Positions 42,938 to 52,612 are shown, counted from the first letter of the stretch. The stretch is DNA of 64,000 nucleotides from Marinagarivorans sp. (GCA_028281865.1 JANQJB010000108.1:1-64000); one strand, 5' to 3'. A program made the numbers and translations. Notes: generated from the letters alone by a model not told the origin.

Positions 42938-43303
42938 CTATTCTGTCCTAAGGTTGATATTTGACGCGTTAGCAAATGTTTGCATCACATTGTTCAATAT
43001 GTGCTGGTGTTCGGAAGCGATGGTGTTGATAGACAAATCAATTTCTACACCGCCGTTGTTAGCCAAAATTAAGCAATACTCAACGTTGGTCCTCGCACGC
43101 ACTTTTACTGCTTCGCCGCGATATTTAAATGCGAATTCAATATTTATTGTGGAATCGAGAGGCAGCGCTTGGTGAAATTCCAAGTTAAAGCCTGTGCGCA
43201 TAACTTCTTTAATCAAGCCTGGGTAAATTTTTTTATCCGGCGTAAGCACACGGGCTTTCCAGTGCACCATGTAGCGAGGTGGTTGTAAACGTTTTCCTGG
43301 CAT
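42938..43303 (-). CDS. PilZ-like protein with degenerate cyclic-di-GMP motif
   Basis: The ATG at 43303 (MPGKRLQPPRYMVHWKARVL) is taken; 31 more codons are open upstream to a TTG (43396) with no ribosome-binding site. 121 residues. The layout RYMVHWKAR ... GLIKEVMRTGFNLEF ... beta strands ... GVEIDL is that of a PilZ domain. The c-di-GMP signature (RxxxR then [DN]xSxxG) is only partly kept: the second part reads EVMRTG. It therefore may not bind c-di-GMP. Convergent with the rhamnosidase gene. Confidence 0.6.
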   Translation of the reverse strand: MPGKRLQPPRYMVHWKARVLTPDKKIYPGLIKEVMRTGFNLEFHQALPLDSTINIEFAFKYRGEAVKVRARTNVEYCLILANNGGVEIDLSINTIASEHQHILNNVMQTFANASNINLRTE

Positions 43304-43412
43304 GTGAATGACCAAAGCGAAAAAACTCTTTTTAAGTTTAGTCTCATTAAAGGCGCAAGCCAGCGCCGTATAGAGAATGCATGCCACTCTATTCAACGTA
43401 AGGGCGGTTTAA

Positions 43413-44882
43413 TCATTTTTTGAGTGATTTTTTGGCGGCCGGATGGTCAGGGTGGCGGCGCCATTCATATCGGCGAGCTGGGTCGAAATTGGGGTTTTGG
43501 GTTGGCATTTCTGCACCAACCTCGCTGAGCCAGCGACTTAGTTTTCCCAGCAAGTGTGCCGCAAGTTTTGGCTGTTGCTCAGCTAAGTTATTTTTCTCTC
43601 CAATATCCTTGCTTAGATTATAAAGCTCGATACGCATATCGTCATAAAACTGAATTAATTTATAGTCTCCTTCGCGAATCGCGCCCGCTGGAACGGAGTG
43701 GTGATAATGGGGGTAGTGAAAATAAATTGCTCTCTCCTGCGGCGGTAGTCCCTCAAAACTATTCATCAAGTTCTCGCCATCAATGACTTGGTTTTGGGGT
43801 AATGTCCCGCCAGCAATATTGACCAACGTAGGGAATAGATCGGTACTTGTCATTAACGCATCGGTGCGCGTGCCGGGAGCTATTTTATTTGGCCAACGCA
43901 CAATAAAGGGTACCCGAACACCGCCTTCATAAAGCGAGCCTTTTTCTGAGCGCAGTGGCGCATTGGTTGAAACCACTGGGCCGTTGCCGTTAAACATTTT
44001 TATTAAACCACCGTTGTCGGAATAAAAAATAACGACAGTATTTTTATCGAGTTCAAGGGTCGTTAGTTTGTCGAGAATACGCCCAACACTTTGGTCAACG
44101 TGTTCGACCATTGCAGCATAGATGGGGTTGTTTACGCCGCTGGCGGGCTTAGTTTTGTTCTCGTATTTTTCAATCAGGTTTTCTTCCGCTTGCAATGGGA
44201 TATGAACGGCATAATGTGAGAGCGTTAAGAAAAAAGGCCGGCTTTTATTCTTCTCAATAAAATTAATAGCTCTGTCTGTGAGAACATTCGCTAAATAGTC
44301 TTCTTTATCCAAGCCCTCGAACGGTGGATCGTATTTGCTTGCAAAATCAAAATGAGCGCCGCCCAGGCGCGTGATTGCATAATCATAACCTTGAGACTTT
44401 GGCAGCCTTCCTTTTTCAAATCCATTTAAATGCCATTTGCCGATATAACCTGTCGCATAACCTGCATCTCGAATTACTTCACCCATAGTGATGACGTCGA
44501 GGGGCATATACTGGGTGCGGTTGTGAGGTACCTTTAAAATCTCGAAAGGTCGCATATGCCCGGGTATATAGTCAGTAATGCCTACGCGCGCAGGATATTG
44601 GCCCGATTGGATGCTCGCGCGAGTCGAAGAACATACGGGTGAGGCCGTATACGCGTCAGTAAATACGATGCCTTCGGCGGCTAGTTTATTAATGTTAGGC
44701 GTTTCATGAAATTGATGGCCGTAAACTTCTGCATCAGGCCAACCCATATCGTCAATTAAAATAAATACGATATTGGGTCGCTGTGTTGTTTTATCTGCCT
44801 TACTAAATTGTGTGACTTTGCTTGAGCAAGCACTCAGGGTAGGTAGCAAGGTAATAAAAAATAATAGCGCGAAAAGTCTCAT
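43413..44882 (-). CDS. Type I (S1) sulfatase lipoprotein with atypical C-x-S-x-R signature
   Basis: 489 residues. Lipobox LPTLSAC (Cys19). Sulfatase core RPNIVFILIDDMGWPDAEVY, SPVCSSTRASIQSGQYPARV, IGKWHLNGF, VVIFYSDNGGLIKMF, YEGGVRVPFIVRWP and ELYNLSKDIGEKNNLA. The modifiable cysteine is residue 84, but the third position of the C-x-[P/A]-x-R signature is serine (CSSTR), unlike the other two sulfatases here (CSPSR). Whether FGE accepts this is uncertain. The gene is the last of a minus-strand set with the beta-propeller and cytochrome c genes, between two rhamnosidases, so a rhamnose-linked sulfate ester is the likely target. Confidence 0.9.
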   Translation of the reverse strand: MRLFALLFFITLLPTLSACSSKVTQFSKADKTTQRPNIVFILIDDMGWPDAEVYGHQFHETPNINKLAAEGIVFTDAYTASPVCSSTRASIQSGQYPARVGITDYIPGHMRPFEILKVPHNRTQYMPLDVITMGEVIRDAGYATGYIGKWHLNGFEKGRLPKSQGYDYAITRLGGAHFDFASKYDPPFEGLDKEDYLANVLTDRAINFIEKNKSRPFFLTLSHYAVHIPLQAEENLIEKYENKTKPASGVNNPIYAAMVEHVDQSVGRILDKLTTLELDKNTVVIFYSDNGGLIKMFNGNGPVVSTNAPLRSEKGSLYEGGVRVPFIVRWPNKIAPGTRTDALMTSTDLFPTLVNIAGGTLPQNQVIDGENLMNSFEGLPPQERAIYFHYPHYHHSVPAGAIREGDYKLIQFYDDMRIELYNLSKDIGEKNNLAEQQPKLAAHLLGKLSRWLSEVGAEMPTQNPNFDPARRYEWRRHPDHPAAKKSLKK

Positions 44883-44910
44883 AATATTAACGAATAAATA
44901 TCTAAGTAAA

Positions 44911-46365
44911 CTATTGATATAGCTTGTTTAGTGTATAGTAAACGGTGTTTGAACTAGGTTTTTTGCCTGTCTTAGAAGTAATGCCGTTAAAACGAATACC
45001 ATACACTTTATTGCGAACAAGCGGTAAAGAGATTTCGAGTGCCTTGGGGTCAGTTGTCGACTTTGCGTGTGTTACTTGTACAGGTGTAACATCGACTTTG
45101 GGCGACCCGTATTTTTGATTGTAGTGATAATGCCAATGGCTGACGGTAAAAGACGAAGTATCTATAGTCTTTTTAGCGATATCCTGAGTAAAAACGAGTT
45201 TAAAGCCGTTTGAATTTAACTTAATAGTTTCCAATTCGAAAGGTTGAGTGCCATCCCATTCAACTTTTTCGAGTCCAAATGGCTTTCCACCCCTTGCAGC
45301 CCAACCTCGCGCGGTCTGCCCGACCCAAAGGCTGCCTTTTTTATCAAACGCTAAGCGAATATTTCCGCTCTGAAATCCATCCATAAAAGTGATAACAGCA
45401 CCTTGATATTCATCGCCCACTTTATCAAGTAAAACACGAAAAATATTAGACTGCGTTTGGTCTCCGACAAAAATTTGGTTTTCAAACGGTCCAAATTTTC
45501 CACCTGTAGAATTCCAAACTAAATTTCCGGGTGAATTCGCGACCTCCTGGTGGGGGATCCATACGTTGGGTAGCTCGCGCATTTTATTAAAATCATCTGC
45601 TGTCATCGCAGCGACTTTTGCACGGTTAAATTCTGGCAAATCGATAAGTGATGCGGGGTGGCCGTAAAACTCATTTTGGCGCAGCAAGTGAATTTTAGAT
45701 GTTCCCACCCAGTCGCCTTGATTGTCGCTAAAAAATATTTCGCCTTTTGGACTAACGCCCATTCCCGCCGGTGATCTTAAGCCGTAGGCCCAAGGCTCAA
45801 ATTTTCCTGTTGGCGTTACGCGGTAAGCCCAGCCGCGATAACCTCCTGCACTGTCCATACCACCATATTTAAATGCATCGGGTGTTTGATGGCCCAAATT
45901 TAACGCGCCATAAATATTGCCTTGAAGGTCTTTAACGGGTCCAAAATTAAATTCGTGGTAGTTGTCGTGAAATTCCCAGCCATCTGCAATACGAATATAT
46001 TCGTCGAATATACCATTTTTGTCAGAGTCGACTAAACGAGTTAGCTCAGGTTTTTGTGCTACTAAAAGTGTGCCATCTTCTTCAATTAATAAGCCCGTAG
46101 GTTCATGCAGCCCATCAGCGATTAGCTGCCATGCATTATTTTTAAAGCGCCATACATCGCCAATGCGTGTTGCACAAACAATACTGCCGTCTTTATCAAT
46201 ATCCAGTCCAGTGATATGAAAGCGGACATCTTTCGGCGTCTCAATAGTTTTAATACTATATCCAGCTGGCGAATAAGCAGCGTGACAATTGAGATTTATT
46301 GCCGCAGCAAAACCAAATAAAAAAACACCGCATTTAATAAAAAGTTGTTTTAAATTAATTGGCAT
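44911..46365 (-). CDS. Secreted beta-propeller protein, sugar-dehydrogenase-like
   Basis: The ATG at 46365 is taken (MPINLKQLFIKCGVFLFGFA signal, GGAGGGGAG upstream); it overlaps the end of the cytochrome c gene by 11 bp. 484 residues, cleaved after CHA. Repeated blades (FHITGLDIDKDGSIVCATRI, AYGLRSPAGMGVSPKGEIFF, DQTQSNIFRVLLDK, IRLAFDKKGSLWVGQTARGW) fit the six-bladed soluble glucose/sorbosone-dehydrogenase-like propellers. A C-terminal Ig-like part follows. Propellers beside a cytochrome c in sugar loci may be periplasmic dehydrogenases, with electrons passed to the cytochrome. Cofactor residues cannot be verified here; a binding role is possible. Confidence 0.75.
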   Translation of the reverse strand: MPINLKQLFIKCGVFLFGFAAAINLNCHAAYSPAGYSIKTIETPKDVRFHITGLDIDKDGSIVCATRIGDVWRFKNNAWQLIADGLHEPTGLLIEEDGTLLVAQKPELTRLVDSDKNGIFDEYIRIADGWEFHDNYHEFNFGPVKDLQGNIYGALNLGHQTPDAFKYGGMDSAGGYRGWAYRVTPTGKFEPWAYGLRSPAGMGVSPKGEIFFSDNQGDWVGTSKIHLLRQNEFYGHPASLIDLPEFNRAKVAAMTADDFNKMRELPNVWIPHQEVANSPGNLVWNSTGGKFGPFENQIFVGDQTQSNIFRVLLDKVGDEYQGAVITFMDGFQSGNIRLAFDKKGSLWVGQTARGWAARGGKPFGLEKVEWDGTQPFELETIKLNSNGFKLVFTQDIAKKTIDTSSFTVSHWHYHYNQKYGSPKVDVTPVQVTHAKSTTDPKALEISLPLVRNKVYGIRFNGITSKTGKKPSSNTVYYTLNKLYQ

Positions 46366-47722
46366 TGCGCTCCCCTCCGCTGTTTGGGCTAACGGTAAAG
46401 TCGAATTGACGACTGCCGCTCGGCACAATAGTCAAAAAATTCTCACCCACATTGCCCAATGGGTTACTAACTTCAACAGATGGGGGGAAATTTAACTTAA
46501 TTTTTTTGTTTTTAAGATTGGATGATGTTACGGCGAAAGTAATCGAGGTTTTTGTCACACGTTTGGCCGCCAATGTGAGTTTCACTTGATCTAAAATAAA
46601 GTGAAATTCAGGACTGCCTTTGCGTGTATATTTAGTATATTTACACGGCGCTTGTTGTCCATCAATAGTCAGATAGATGCCTTTGTTATCGTAAAACCAC
46701 CGATTTCCCAGTGGAATGCTCGCAAGTTTGCCGCGCTCAGCGATATTAGGTCCAATATTTAATAAATCGTCGCCCCAAATCCCTACAATGGAGCACGATT
46801 TTGCATTAAACGCATAGTTTATTTTTTCCGGCAAGCCTACAGCAATACTGCGTATTGGTAGTTGATCAATTTTTTTTCGTACAACTTTTGCTTCGGACGT
46901 AGCGATAATATTATAGGTGGATTGCTTTTCGAAAGAGCTTGCAGCTTTATTTAGTGGGATTAGCTCTTCGCCCAGCTTTAAGTACAAACGCGGCACGCGT
47001 GTACGTCCTTCATTAAAATAGGCAACCTCGAAGCGTTGGCGTCCCGGTCGAATCGCATAGTGCCAAGTACTCTTGTTAAATTTCTCCTGTTTTAGCTGAC
47101 GGCCGGCGGCAGATATTTTAAAGATATCTGCGGGCCCCAGTTTGGTGACTACAATTATGGGATTTTCGCTTTTCGGAACGTAAATGGAGCCCCGGTAAAT
47201 AATGCCGGTTTTTCCAGGAATCGGAATGGAGAAATCGAGTTCTTTGTTATGGTGGTTAACAGATTTAATTAGCTTCAGTTTTTTTAAGTCGGGAAATTGT
47301 CGCTTTTTTTCATCGACTTCAAAGCCGTCATACACGTCGTATTTTAGGTGCCGTAGGCCAACCTGTTTTGCCAGAATAAAAGCCACGATATCTTTTAATG
47401 ACTGACTATTGTAAACATTTTTAAATGCCATCATGCCTTTGTCTGGAAAACCCCGTTCTAAGCTTTCCAAAATCTGCGAAGGTCGGCCGCCGTGTACCCA
47501 AACGGCATCGCGTAAATTGAAGCCCGTGCCGCCCTCCAGTGCTAGACCGTGGCAGCCAAAGCAAACCGACTGGTATAGCTTTTCGCCTCTGGCAACTGCT
47601 TTTTGATCGGAAGCGCGTAGCATTAATTCTCTGTCAGTGTTGGCTTGTGCTTGGAATGAATATAGAGCCAACATATAAACGAAGTAGCACCGAGTAATAG
47701 ACTTTATAAAGGCGGTAAACAT
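46355..47722 (-). CDS. Secreted c-type cytochrome with large C-terminal extension
   Basis: 455 residues with a signal peptide (YFVYMLALYSFQAQA). A single class I cytochrome c domain at about residues 38-120: CFGCHGLALEGGTGFNLRDA (CxxCH heme site), distal Met in FPDKGMMAFKNV. The remaining 330 residues are beta-rich (IPIPGKTGIIYRGSIYVPKS, LKLGEELIPLNKAASSFEKQ) without a recognised family. The overlapping downstream beta-propeller gene suggests a functional pair, with this protein as electron acceptor. First gene of the minus-strand unit that ends in the sulfatase. Confidence 0.82.
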   Translation of the reverse strand: MFTAFIKSITRCYFVYMLALYSFQAQANTDRELMLRASDQKAVARGEKLYQSVCFGCHGLALEGGTGFNLRDAVWVHGGRPSQILESLERGFPDKGMMAFKNVYNSQSLKDIVAFILAKQVGLRHLKYDVYDGFEVDEKKRQFPDLKKLKLIKSVNHHNKELDFSIPIPGKTGIIYRGSIYVPKSENPIIVVTKLGPADIFKISAAGRQLKQEKFNKSTWHYAIRPGRQRFEVAYFNEGRTRVPRLYLKLGEELIPLNKAASSFEKQSTYNIIATSEAKVVRKKIDQLPIRSIAVGLPEKINYAFNAKSCSIVGIWGDDLLNIGPNIAERGKLASIPLGNRWFYDNKGIYLTIDGQQAPCKYTKYTRKGSPEFHFILDQVKLTLAAKRVTKTSITFAVTSSNLKNKKIKLNFPPSVEVSNPLGNVGENFLTIVPSGSRQFDFTVSPNSGGERNAN

Positions 47723-48048
47723 TAACTAATGAGTCTCGTTCCCTAATGCTTTTTGGGGAGTGGCATCGTGCGAGCCTATTCCCATCATTTGGGTCGTTGT
47801 GGGTTGATTACGAATGACTTCTGTGATCAAAGTTGAGTGATTGTGTAGTATAATGACATATTTTTGTGCAATAAAAAAACAGGCTTCTGTAGCTTCTTGA
47901 ACTCGCTTTAAAAACTAGCTTTAAATAAGTTTAGTAATGCTGTGTTTATTGATTAAGAAGCCTTAATGCAGCAGGCATAAGCTTGTCAGTATTTTCTTGT
48001 AAAAAACAGTTATTTATTAGAGGCATGTTTTAATTTTTTGGGGGGTGT
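47723..48048. other. 326-bp region between the cytochrome c gene and the hydrolase gene
   Basis: A divergent spacer with promoters for both sides. A TATAAT at 47849-47854 could be a -10 box for the hydrolase gene, but no good -35 box is in place. A GGGGGG ribosome-binding site precedes the ATG at 48049. Nothing else is supported. Confidence 0.5.
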
Positions 48049-48918
48049 ATGAAGTTTTTAAATGTCAAAGAGAACGGAGATTATAAACTCGCCGTTAAGC
48101 ACGGCGAGTCTGTAGTCAATTTGGCTGGCGCGGCTAAGGAGCTCGGTATCACAGTTCCTACAAGCTATAGCGAATTGCTCGAGCAGGGACCCACAGCAAT
48201 TGCCAATGTTGCGGACTTGTTGAGTTCTGTTTCGGGTCAAGCCTCATATATATTGTCCGAGAGCGAAATTGATGTGGGGCCCGCTGCGCTACCTCCGGCA
48301 AAGGTGGTTTGTGTAGGGCTAAACTACCTCCAGCATGCGATAGAATCTGGATTACCGGTACCTAAGGAGCCCCTGCTGTTCAATAAGTTTGATAATGCCA
48401 TCGCGGCGCATAAACAAGACGTGGACATCAGTGGCTTGACTCAAGTGGATTATGAGTCGGAGCTCGCTGTGGTTATCGGCAAGCAAGCGAAACGCGTTAG
48501 CACTGAAAATGCACTGGATTATGTATTGGGTTATTGTAATGCAGACGATATAAGTGAGCGCGAAATGCAATTTAGAACCGGGCAGTGGATGTTAGGCAAA
48601 AGTCTCGATCACTTTTTACCCATAGGTCCTTATCTTGTTACAACTGATGAAATTCCCAATCCAAATGACTTGACGATCAAAGGTTGGCTGAACGGTGAAT
48701 TGCGACAGGATAGCCACACGTCTGACATGATATTTTCAGTCGCCGAGTGCATCAGTTACATCAGCAATGTTATGACTTTGAAGCCAGGTGACATTATTAT
48801 TACGGGCACACCATTCGGTGTTATTTTTGGTATGGAGGAGAAAGTTTGGATGCAACCCGGGGACGAATATACCGTCGAAATCGAAGGGCTCGGAAAACTT
48901 TCCAATCGCATGAAATAA
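48049..48918 (+). CDS. Fumarylacetoacetase-family hydrolase, probable 2,4-diketo-3-deoxy-L-rhamnonate hydrolase
   Basis: 289 residues. The FAH catalytic core: VVCVGLNYLQHAIESGLPVP, KFDNAIAAHKQDVDI, VDYESELAVVIGKQAKRV (metal-binding Glu/Asp cluster DYESELAVVIG), GYCNADDISEREMQF, GKSLDHFLPIGPYLVTTDEI and IITGTPFGVIFG. Bacterial and fungal LRA6-type hydrolases of this group split 2,4-diketo-3-deoxy-L-rhamnonate to pyruvate and L-lactate. With rhmD and the SDR gene it completes the lower non-phosphorylative route. Other beta-diketone hydrolases or ureidoglycolate lyase share the fold, so the specific substrate rests on context. Confidence 0.83.
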   Translation: MKFLNVKENGDYKLAVKHGESVVNLAGAAKELGITVPTSYSELLEQGPTAIANVADLLSSVSGQASYILSESEIDVGPAALPPAKVVCVGLNYLQHAIESGLPVPKEPLLFNKFDNAIAAHKQDVDISGLTQVDYESELAVVIGKQAKRVSTENALDYVLGYCNADDISEREMQFRTGQWMLGKSLDHFLPIGPYLVTTDEIPNPNDLTIKGWLNGELRQDSHTSDMIFSVAECISYISNVMTLKPGDIIITGTPFGVIFGMEEKVWMQPGDEYTVEIEGLGKLSNRMK

Positions 48919-48943
48919 TATTGATATGGGCGAAATAAGCACT

Positions 48944-48973
48944 GAAATATAGCGGTAGGAAATATAGTGATAG
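48944..48973 (+). repeat. 15-bp tandem duplication after the hydrolase gene
   Basis: GAAATATAGCGGTAG (48944-48958) is repeated at once with two transitions (48959-48973). Confidence 0.65.
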
Positions 48974-48995
48974 CGGGCTCAAATAAATGAGCCCG
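48974..48995 (+). terminator. Hairpin between the hydrolase and second GH78 genes
   Basis: CGGGCTC / GAGCCCG, a perfect 7-bp stem with an 8-nt AT loop, 55 bp after the hydrolase stop and 48 bp before the rhamnosidase ATG. The following sequence is AT-rich but has no T run, so it may be a weak terminator or a palindromic operator of the rhamnosidase gene. Confidence 0.45.
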
Positions 48996-49043
48996 AATTA
49001 TTCAGAGGTGCCCTAAGATCAATCACACAAACTGGGAATGCTC

Positions 49044-51944
49044 ATGCCCCGCCTTTTTAAAATAGTTTTTCTTCTAACTTTTGCATTTGTTCTGATTGCC
49101 TGCCGACAGCAAAATAAAAGTGAATCGCTGGAGAACGCTTCACTCGCAAACCAGGTCGCACAAATTACTGCCGATAAACTCACTGCAGAATACCTCAGCG
49201 ACCCTGTTCATCTTGATACAAAAAGACCGCGCTTGTCATGGCAATTCAAAGCGCTTAATCGGGGTTTGTATAATCAACGCCAAACTGCTTATCAAATACT
49301 TGTCGCAAGCAACGTAACTAAATTACAAAAAAACGAAGCAGATATGTGGGATTCCGGTCGGATTGTAAGCGATCAGTCTGTTGCTATTCCTTATCGTGGT
49401 CGTGAATTAGATGCTCGCAAACGCTACTTCTGGAAGGTCAAAATTTGGGATACCGATGGTACTGAGAGCCAATGGAGTGATACTGCATATTGGCAAATGG
49501 CTTTGCTTGATAAACAAGATTGGCAGAGTGCGCGTTGGATTGGAATTGGTGAGGACGTTCGCTCCGGGCCCTTTATCTATCGTGATTTTAAACGCGCGCG
49601 TGATAAAAAGATACAACAGAAAAAAAGTTTTCCTTCGCCACTTTTACGTAAAAGTTTTACATTGCAGAAAAAAATAAAACAAGCGGTAGCGTACATCTCC
49701 GGTTTGGGATACCACGAGTTCTATCTGAACGGGAGAAAAGTTGGGGATCGCGTACTTGAACCCGGTCAAACCAACTATGATAAATCGACTTTTTATATCA
49801 CGCACGATATAACTAACCTGTTAAATAGTGGTGATAACGTGGTTGGTATTTGGTTGGGTAATGGTTTTTTTGGTCAAAATATCGCTTTCACACAAGCGCT
49901 TGCTTATGGTCCGCCACGGGCGAAAGCAATTTTGTATTTAGATTATCAAGATGGCTCCAGTGAGACAGTTGTGACTGACGCAAGCTGGAAAGCCTCACAA
50001 AGTCCGATTTTGTTTGATAATGTTTACGGCGGAGAAACCTATGATGCGCGTATGGAAACGGCCTGGATAAATACAGCTTTTGATGATTCCGATTGGCAAC
50101 AAGCGGTGGAGTTGGATGATATCAATGCTAACTCTCGTATGCGCTCGCAGTTAATACCGCCGATACGTAAGCAACAAACGCTAAAGGCGATTGATTTTTG
50201 GCAAGTTGATGACGGCAGTTACGTTTTTGATTTTGGTAAAAATATAGCGGGTTGGGTACGCCTTGAAATAAATGAAAAAGCCGGCACCGAAATAAAAATT
50301 GCTGCGGCAGAAACTATTTTTAAAGAATCGAAAAAGATTGATGATGCGAGTATTGGCCATCATGCGACCGGGCTTCGACAAATCTATCACTATATTGCCC
50401 GTGGTGATTTAGGCGAACATTGGGAACCTAAGTTTAGTTATCATGGTTTTCAGTATGTGCAGGTAAGCGGTCTCACACAAGAACCGACGCAAGAAACCGT
50501 GCAGGCGGTCTTTGTACACAGCGATGTAAAACAAGTTGGAAACTTCAGCGCATCCGATGAAATGCTTAATCAAATTTATCAGGCGAGTTTATTGACTGCC
50601 AAAGCTAACATGCACTCAGTACCGGAGGACTGCCCGCACCGCGAAAAATGTGGATGGCTCGGCGATGCGCACGCCAATGCTCAGGCGCTGATGTATAGTT
50701 TTGAATTGACACGCTTTTATTTAAAGTATTTAGAAGATATACGCGAAAGTCTAGTTGTTAACGATGAACTATTAAAAAAATTTCCAACTACAAAAGGTGT
50801 ACCTCCGCTCGTAGCTCCAGGTAAGCGTGCATCCCAAATCGGCCGCTTAGATTGGCAGATTGCAATTATTTATCTGCCTTATTATTTATATTTGCAGACA
50901 GGTGACTTGGCTATTTTTGAAAAATATTATCCTCACATGCAAGATTTTATCGCTTATCAACTCGATAGGCGTAACGAAGATGGTGTGATAGAAGATGGCC
51001 TGGGAGATTGGTGTCCACCGCGTTGGGACCGTCATACAGCACCTGAATATATGGTGTGTCGCCCGATAATTTCTGCGAATGCGATGTTTATTCGCGGATT
51101 AAATATCGTCGTTCATATGGCTGATAAAATGGGCGATGCTGGGTACACTGATTTTGCTCGCAAACAGCGGGCGTCGCTGATACAAGCGTTTAACCGCATG
51201 TATTTGCAGCAAATAAAAGATACGCAATTAAAATACTATGGCAGCCAAACAGCTACACTTATGGCGCTAAGTTACGGCATTGTACCGGAAAGTGAAATAG
51301 CCAAAACGCGCGCAGGATTACTCTACGATATTAATGAATTAAATAATGGAGAACATACGACCGGATTTTTTGGCTTAAGCTTATTGTATTCGTATTTGGC
51401 TGAAAATGGAGAGTCTGAAAAAGCTTTTAATATGTTTACTAGCCCAAAGTTTCCCAGTCCCGCCTACATTATCAACGCAGGATTAAATACGTGGCCGGAG
51501 CGCCAGTGGGAGTATTCAAAATTGGAACGCTGGACGCGATCGCTTAGTCATCCTTATTACAGCCAGGTTGCAAATTATCTGCATCGTAATTTGCTCGGCA
51601 TACAACTAGACGAAAAATTCCCAGCTTATAAACACGCTACCGTTAAACCCTATATCAATGACCAGCTGGCTTGGGTGCGTGGACACGTACAAACACCTTT
51701 CGGGCAATTAAGTAATGAATGGGCACAAAAGGATGATAGTTTTGTAATGCGTATAACGATTCCAATAAATACCAAGGCTAGCGTTTATGTGCCGCTAAAA
51801 GACAAATATTCTCTAAGTATTAATGGGGAAACACTGCGTGACAGATCCTACGATGATTCGTTTGGCCATAAATGGCAAGTCTTAGAATTGGGGTCTGGCT
51901 CTTATACACTACTGGCGCGTGATTTTAATGCTCTCAGCCATTAA
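49044..51944 (+). CDS. GH78 alpha-L-rhamnosidase lipoprotein (2)
   Basis: The second ATG (49044) is chosen because GGGA lies 8 nt before it; the first ATG (49038) is too close. 966 residues. Lipobox VLIAC. Domain order as in the first rhamnosidase: LTAEYLSDPVHLDTKRPRLS, RRYFWKVKIW-like ARKRYFWKVKIWDTDG, YISGLGYHEFYLNGRKVGDR with LEPGQTNYDKSTFYITHDIT, SYVFDFGKNIAGWVRLEINE, catalytic barrel with SVPEDCPHREKCGWLGDAHA (near residue 525), GDWCPPR and a C-terminal beta domain. The active-site loop differs (CPHREKCGW here, CPQRDERLGW in the other), so the two enzymes probably cut different rhamnosides. Confidence 0.95.
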   Translation: MPRLFKIVFLLTFAFVLIACRQQNKSESLENASLANQVAQITADKLTAEYLSDPVHLDTKRPRLSWQFKALNRGLYNQRQTAYQILVASNVTKLQKNEADMWDSGRIVSDQSVAIPYRGRELDARKRYFWKVKIWDTDGTESQWSDTAYWQMALLDKQDWQSARWIGIGEDVRSGPFIYRDFKRARDKKIQQKKSFPSPLLRKSFTLQKKIKQAVAYISGLGYHEFYLNGRKVGDRVLEPGQTNYDKSTFYITHDITNLLNSGDNVVGIWLGNGFFGQNIAFTQALAYGPPRAKAILYLDYQDGSSETVVTDASWKASQSPILFDNVYGGETYDARMETAWINTAFDDSDWQQAVELDDINANSRMRSQLIPPIRKQQTLKAIDFWQVDDGSYVFDFGKNIAGWVRLEINEKAGTEIKIAAAETIFKESKKIDDASIGHHATGLRQIYHYIARGDLGEHWEPKFSYHGFQYVQVSGLTQEPTQETVQAVFVHSDVKQVGNFSASDEMLNQIYQASLLTAKANMHSVPEDCPHREKCGWLGDAHANAQALMYSFELTRFYLKYLEDIRESLVVNDELLKKFPTTKGVPPLVAPGKRASQIGRLDWQIAIIYLPYYLYLQTGDLAIFEKYYPHMQDFIAYQLDRRNEDGVIEDGLGDWCPPRWDRHTAPEYMVCRPIISANAMFIRGLNIVVHMADKMGDAGYTDFARKQRASLIQAFNRMYLQQIKDTQLKYYGSQTATLMALSYGIVPESEIAKTRAGLLYDINELNNGEHTTGFFGLSLLYSYLAENGESEKAFNMFTSPKFPSPAYIINAGLNTWPERQWEYSKLERWTRSLSHPYYSQVANYLHRNLLGIQLDEKFPAYKHATVKPYINDQLAWVRGHVQTPFGQLSNEWAQKDDSFVMRITIPINTKASVYVPLKDKYSLSINGETLRDRSYDDSFGHKWQVLELGSGSYTLLARDFNALSH

Positions 51945-52102
51945 ACCTACTGAATTTTTGCTCCGTATAAATCTTGCGTTAACACGAAACGTTTTTCAAA
52001 TTAGTGAACTATGTCGTATTGGACGAGCGAAATGGTTGCTATGCATGGGATTGCACTAGCCCTTAAAATGCTTATAAATTAATCGCTTTGGTTGCTTAAG
52101 TT

Positions 52103-52576
52103 ATGCGTTCCATTACTTTTTTGGTTGTTTTAGTCGCGGTTATAGGGCTAAGCGCTTGTTCACAAGCGATAAGGGATGACGGTACCGTACTAAAGCAACC
52201 CAAATATGATGAATTGTTAAAGAGTATCAGTGGTCAAAATGGCCGCTTGTGTATTCGCGAGCGCGATATCAATGGCTATGGCACCTTAAATAGCCATGTG
52301 TTGAGCGTAGCTTCGCGCAAAAATAAGCACTACTTAGTTACGACGATGTATAGTTGCCCCTCTCTTCAACACAGTATGCGCGCAGCGTTTATCGGCTCAT
52401 TTTCAGATTTTTGCGGTGGGCGCGACAAAATTGCGACCGATGAAGAGAGCTGTCCAATTCGCAATATTTACGAATTTGATTCTCGCGATGCAGCTTTCGA
52501 AGCCTTCGATCAAGCAAAGGAAAAATACCAAGCTGTTGAGCAAGAAATCAAAGAAATTCGCCGTAAAAAATCGTAG
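52103..52576 (+). CDS. Small DUF6491-type lipoprotein
   Basis: 157 residues. Signal and lipobox AVIGLSAC (Cys19). Contains LCIRERDINGYGTLNSHVLS and several cysteines (MYSCPSLQ, DFCGG, ESCPIRNIYEF), with a highly charged helical C-terminus (KEKYQAVEQEIKEIRRKK). It resembles the DUF6491 lipoproteins of gammaproteobacteria; function unknown. A rho-independent terminator follows at 52613. Confidence 0.75.
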   Translation: MRSITFLVVLVAVIGLSACSQAIRDDGTVLKQPKYDELLKSISGQNGRLCIRERDINGYGTLNSHVLSVASRKNKHYLVTTMYSCPSLQHSMRAAFIGSFSDFCGGRDKIATDEESCPIRNIYEFDSRDAAFEAFDQAKEKYQAVEQEIKEIRRKKS

Positions 52577-52612
52577 ACCTTGAATTAGTGCTTCCTTCAT
52601 TCCTCCTGATCT

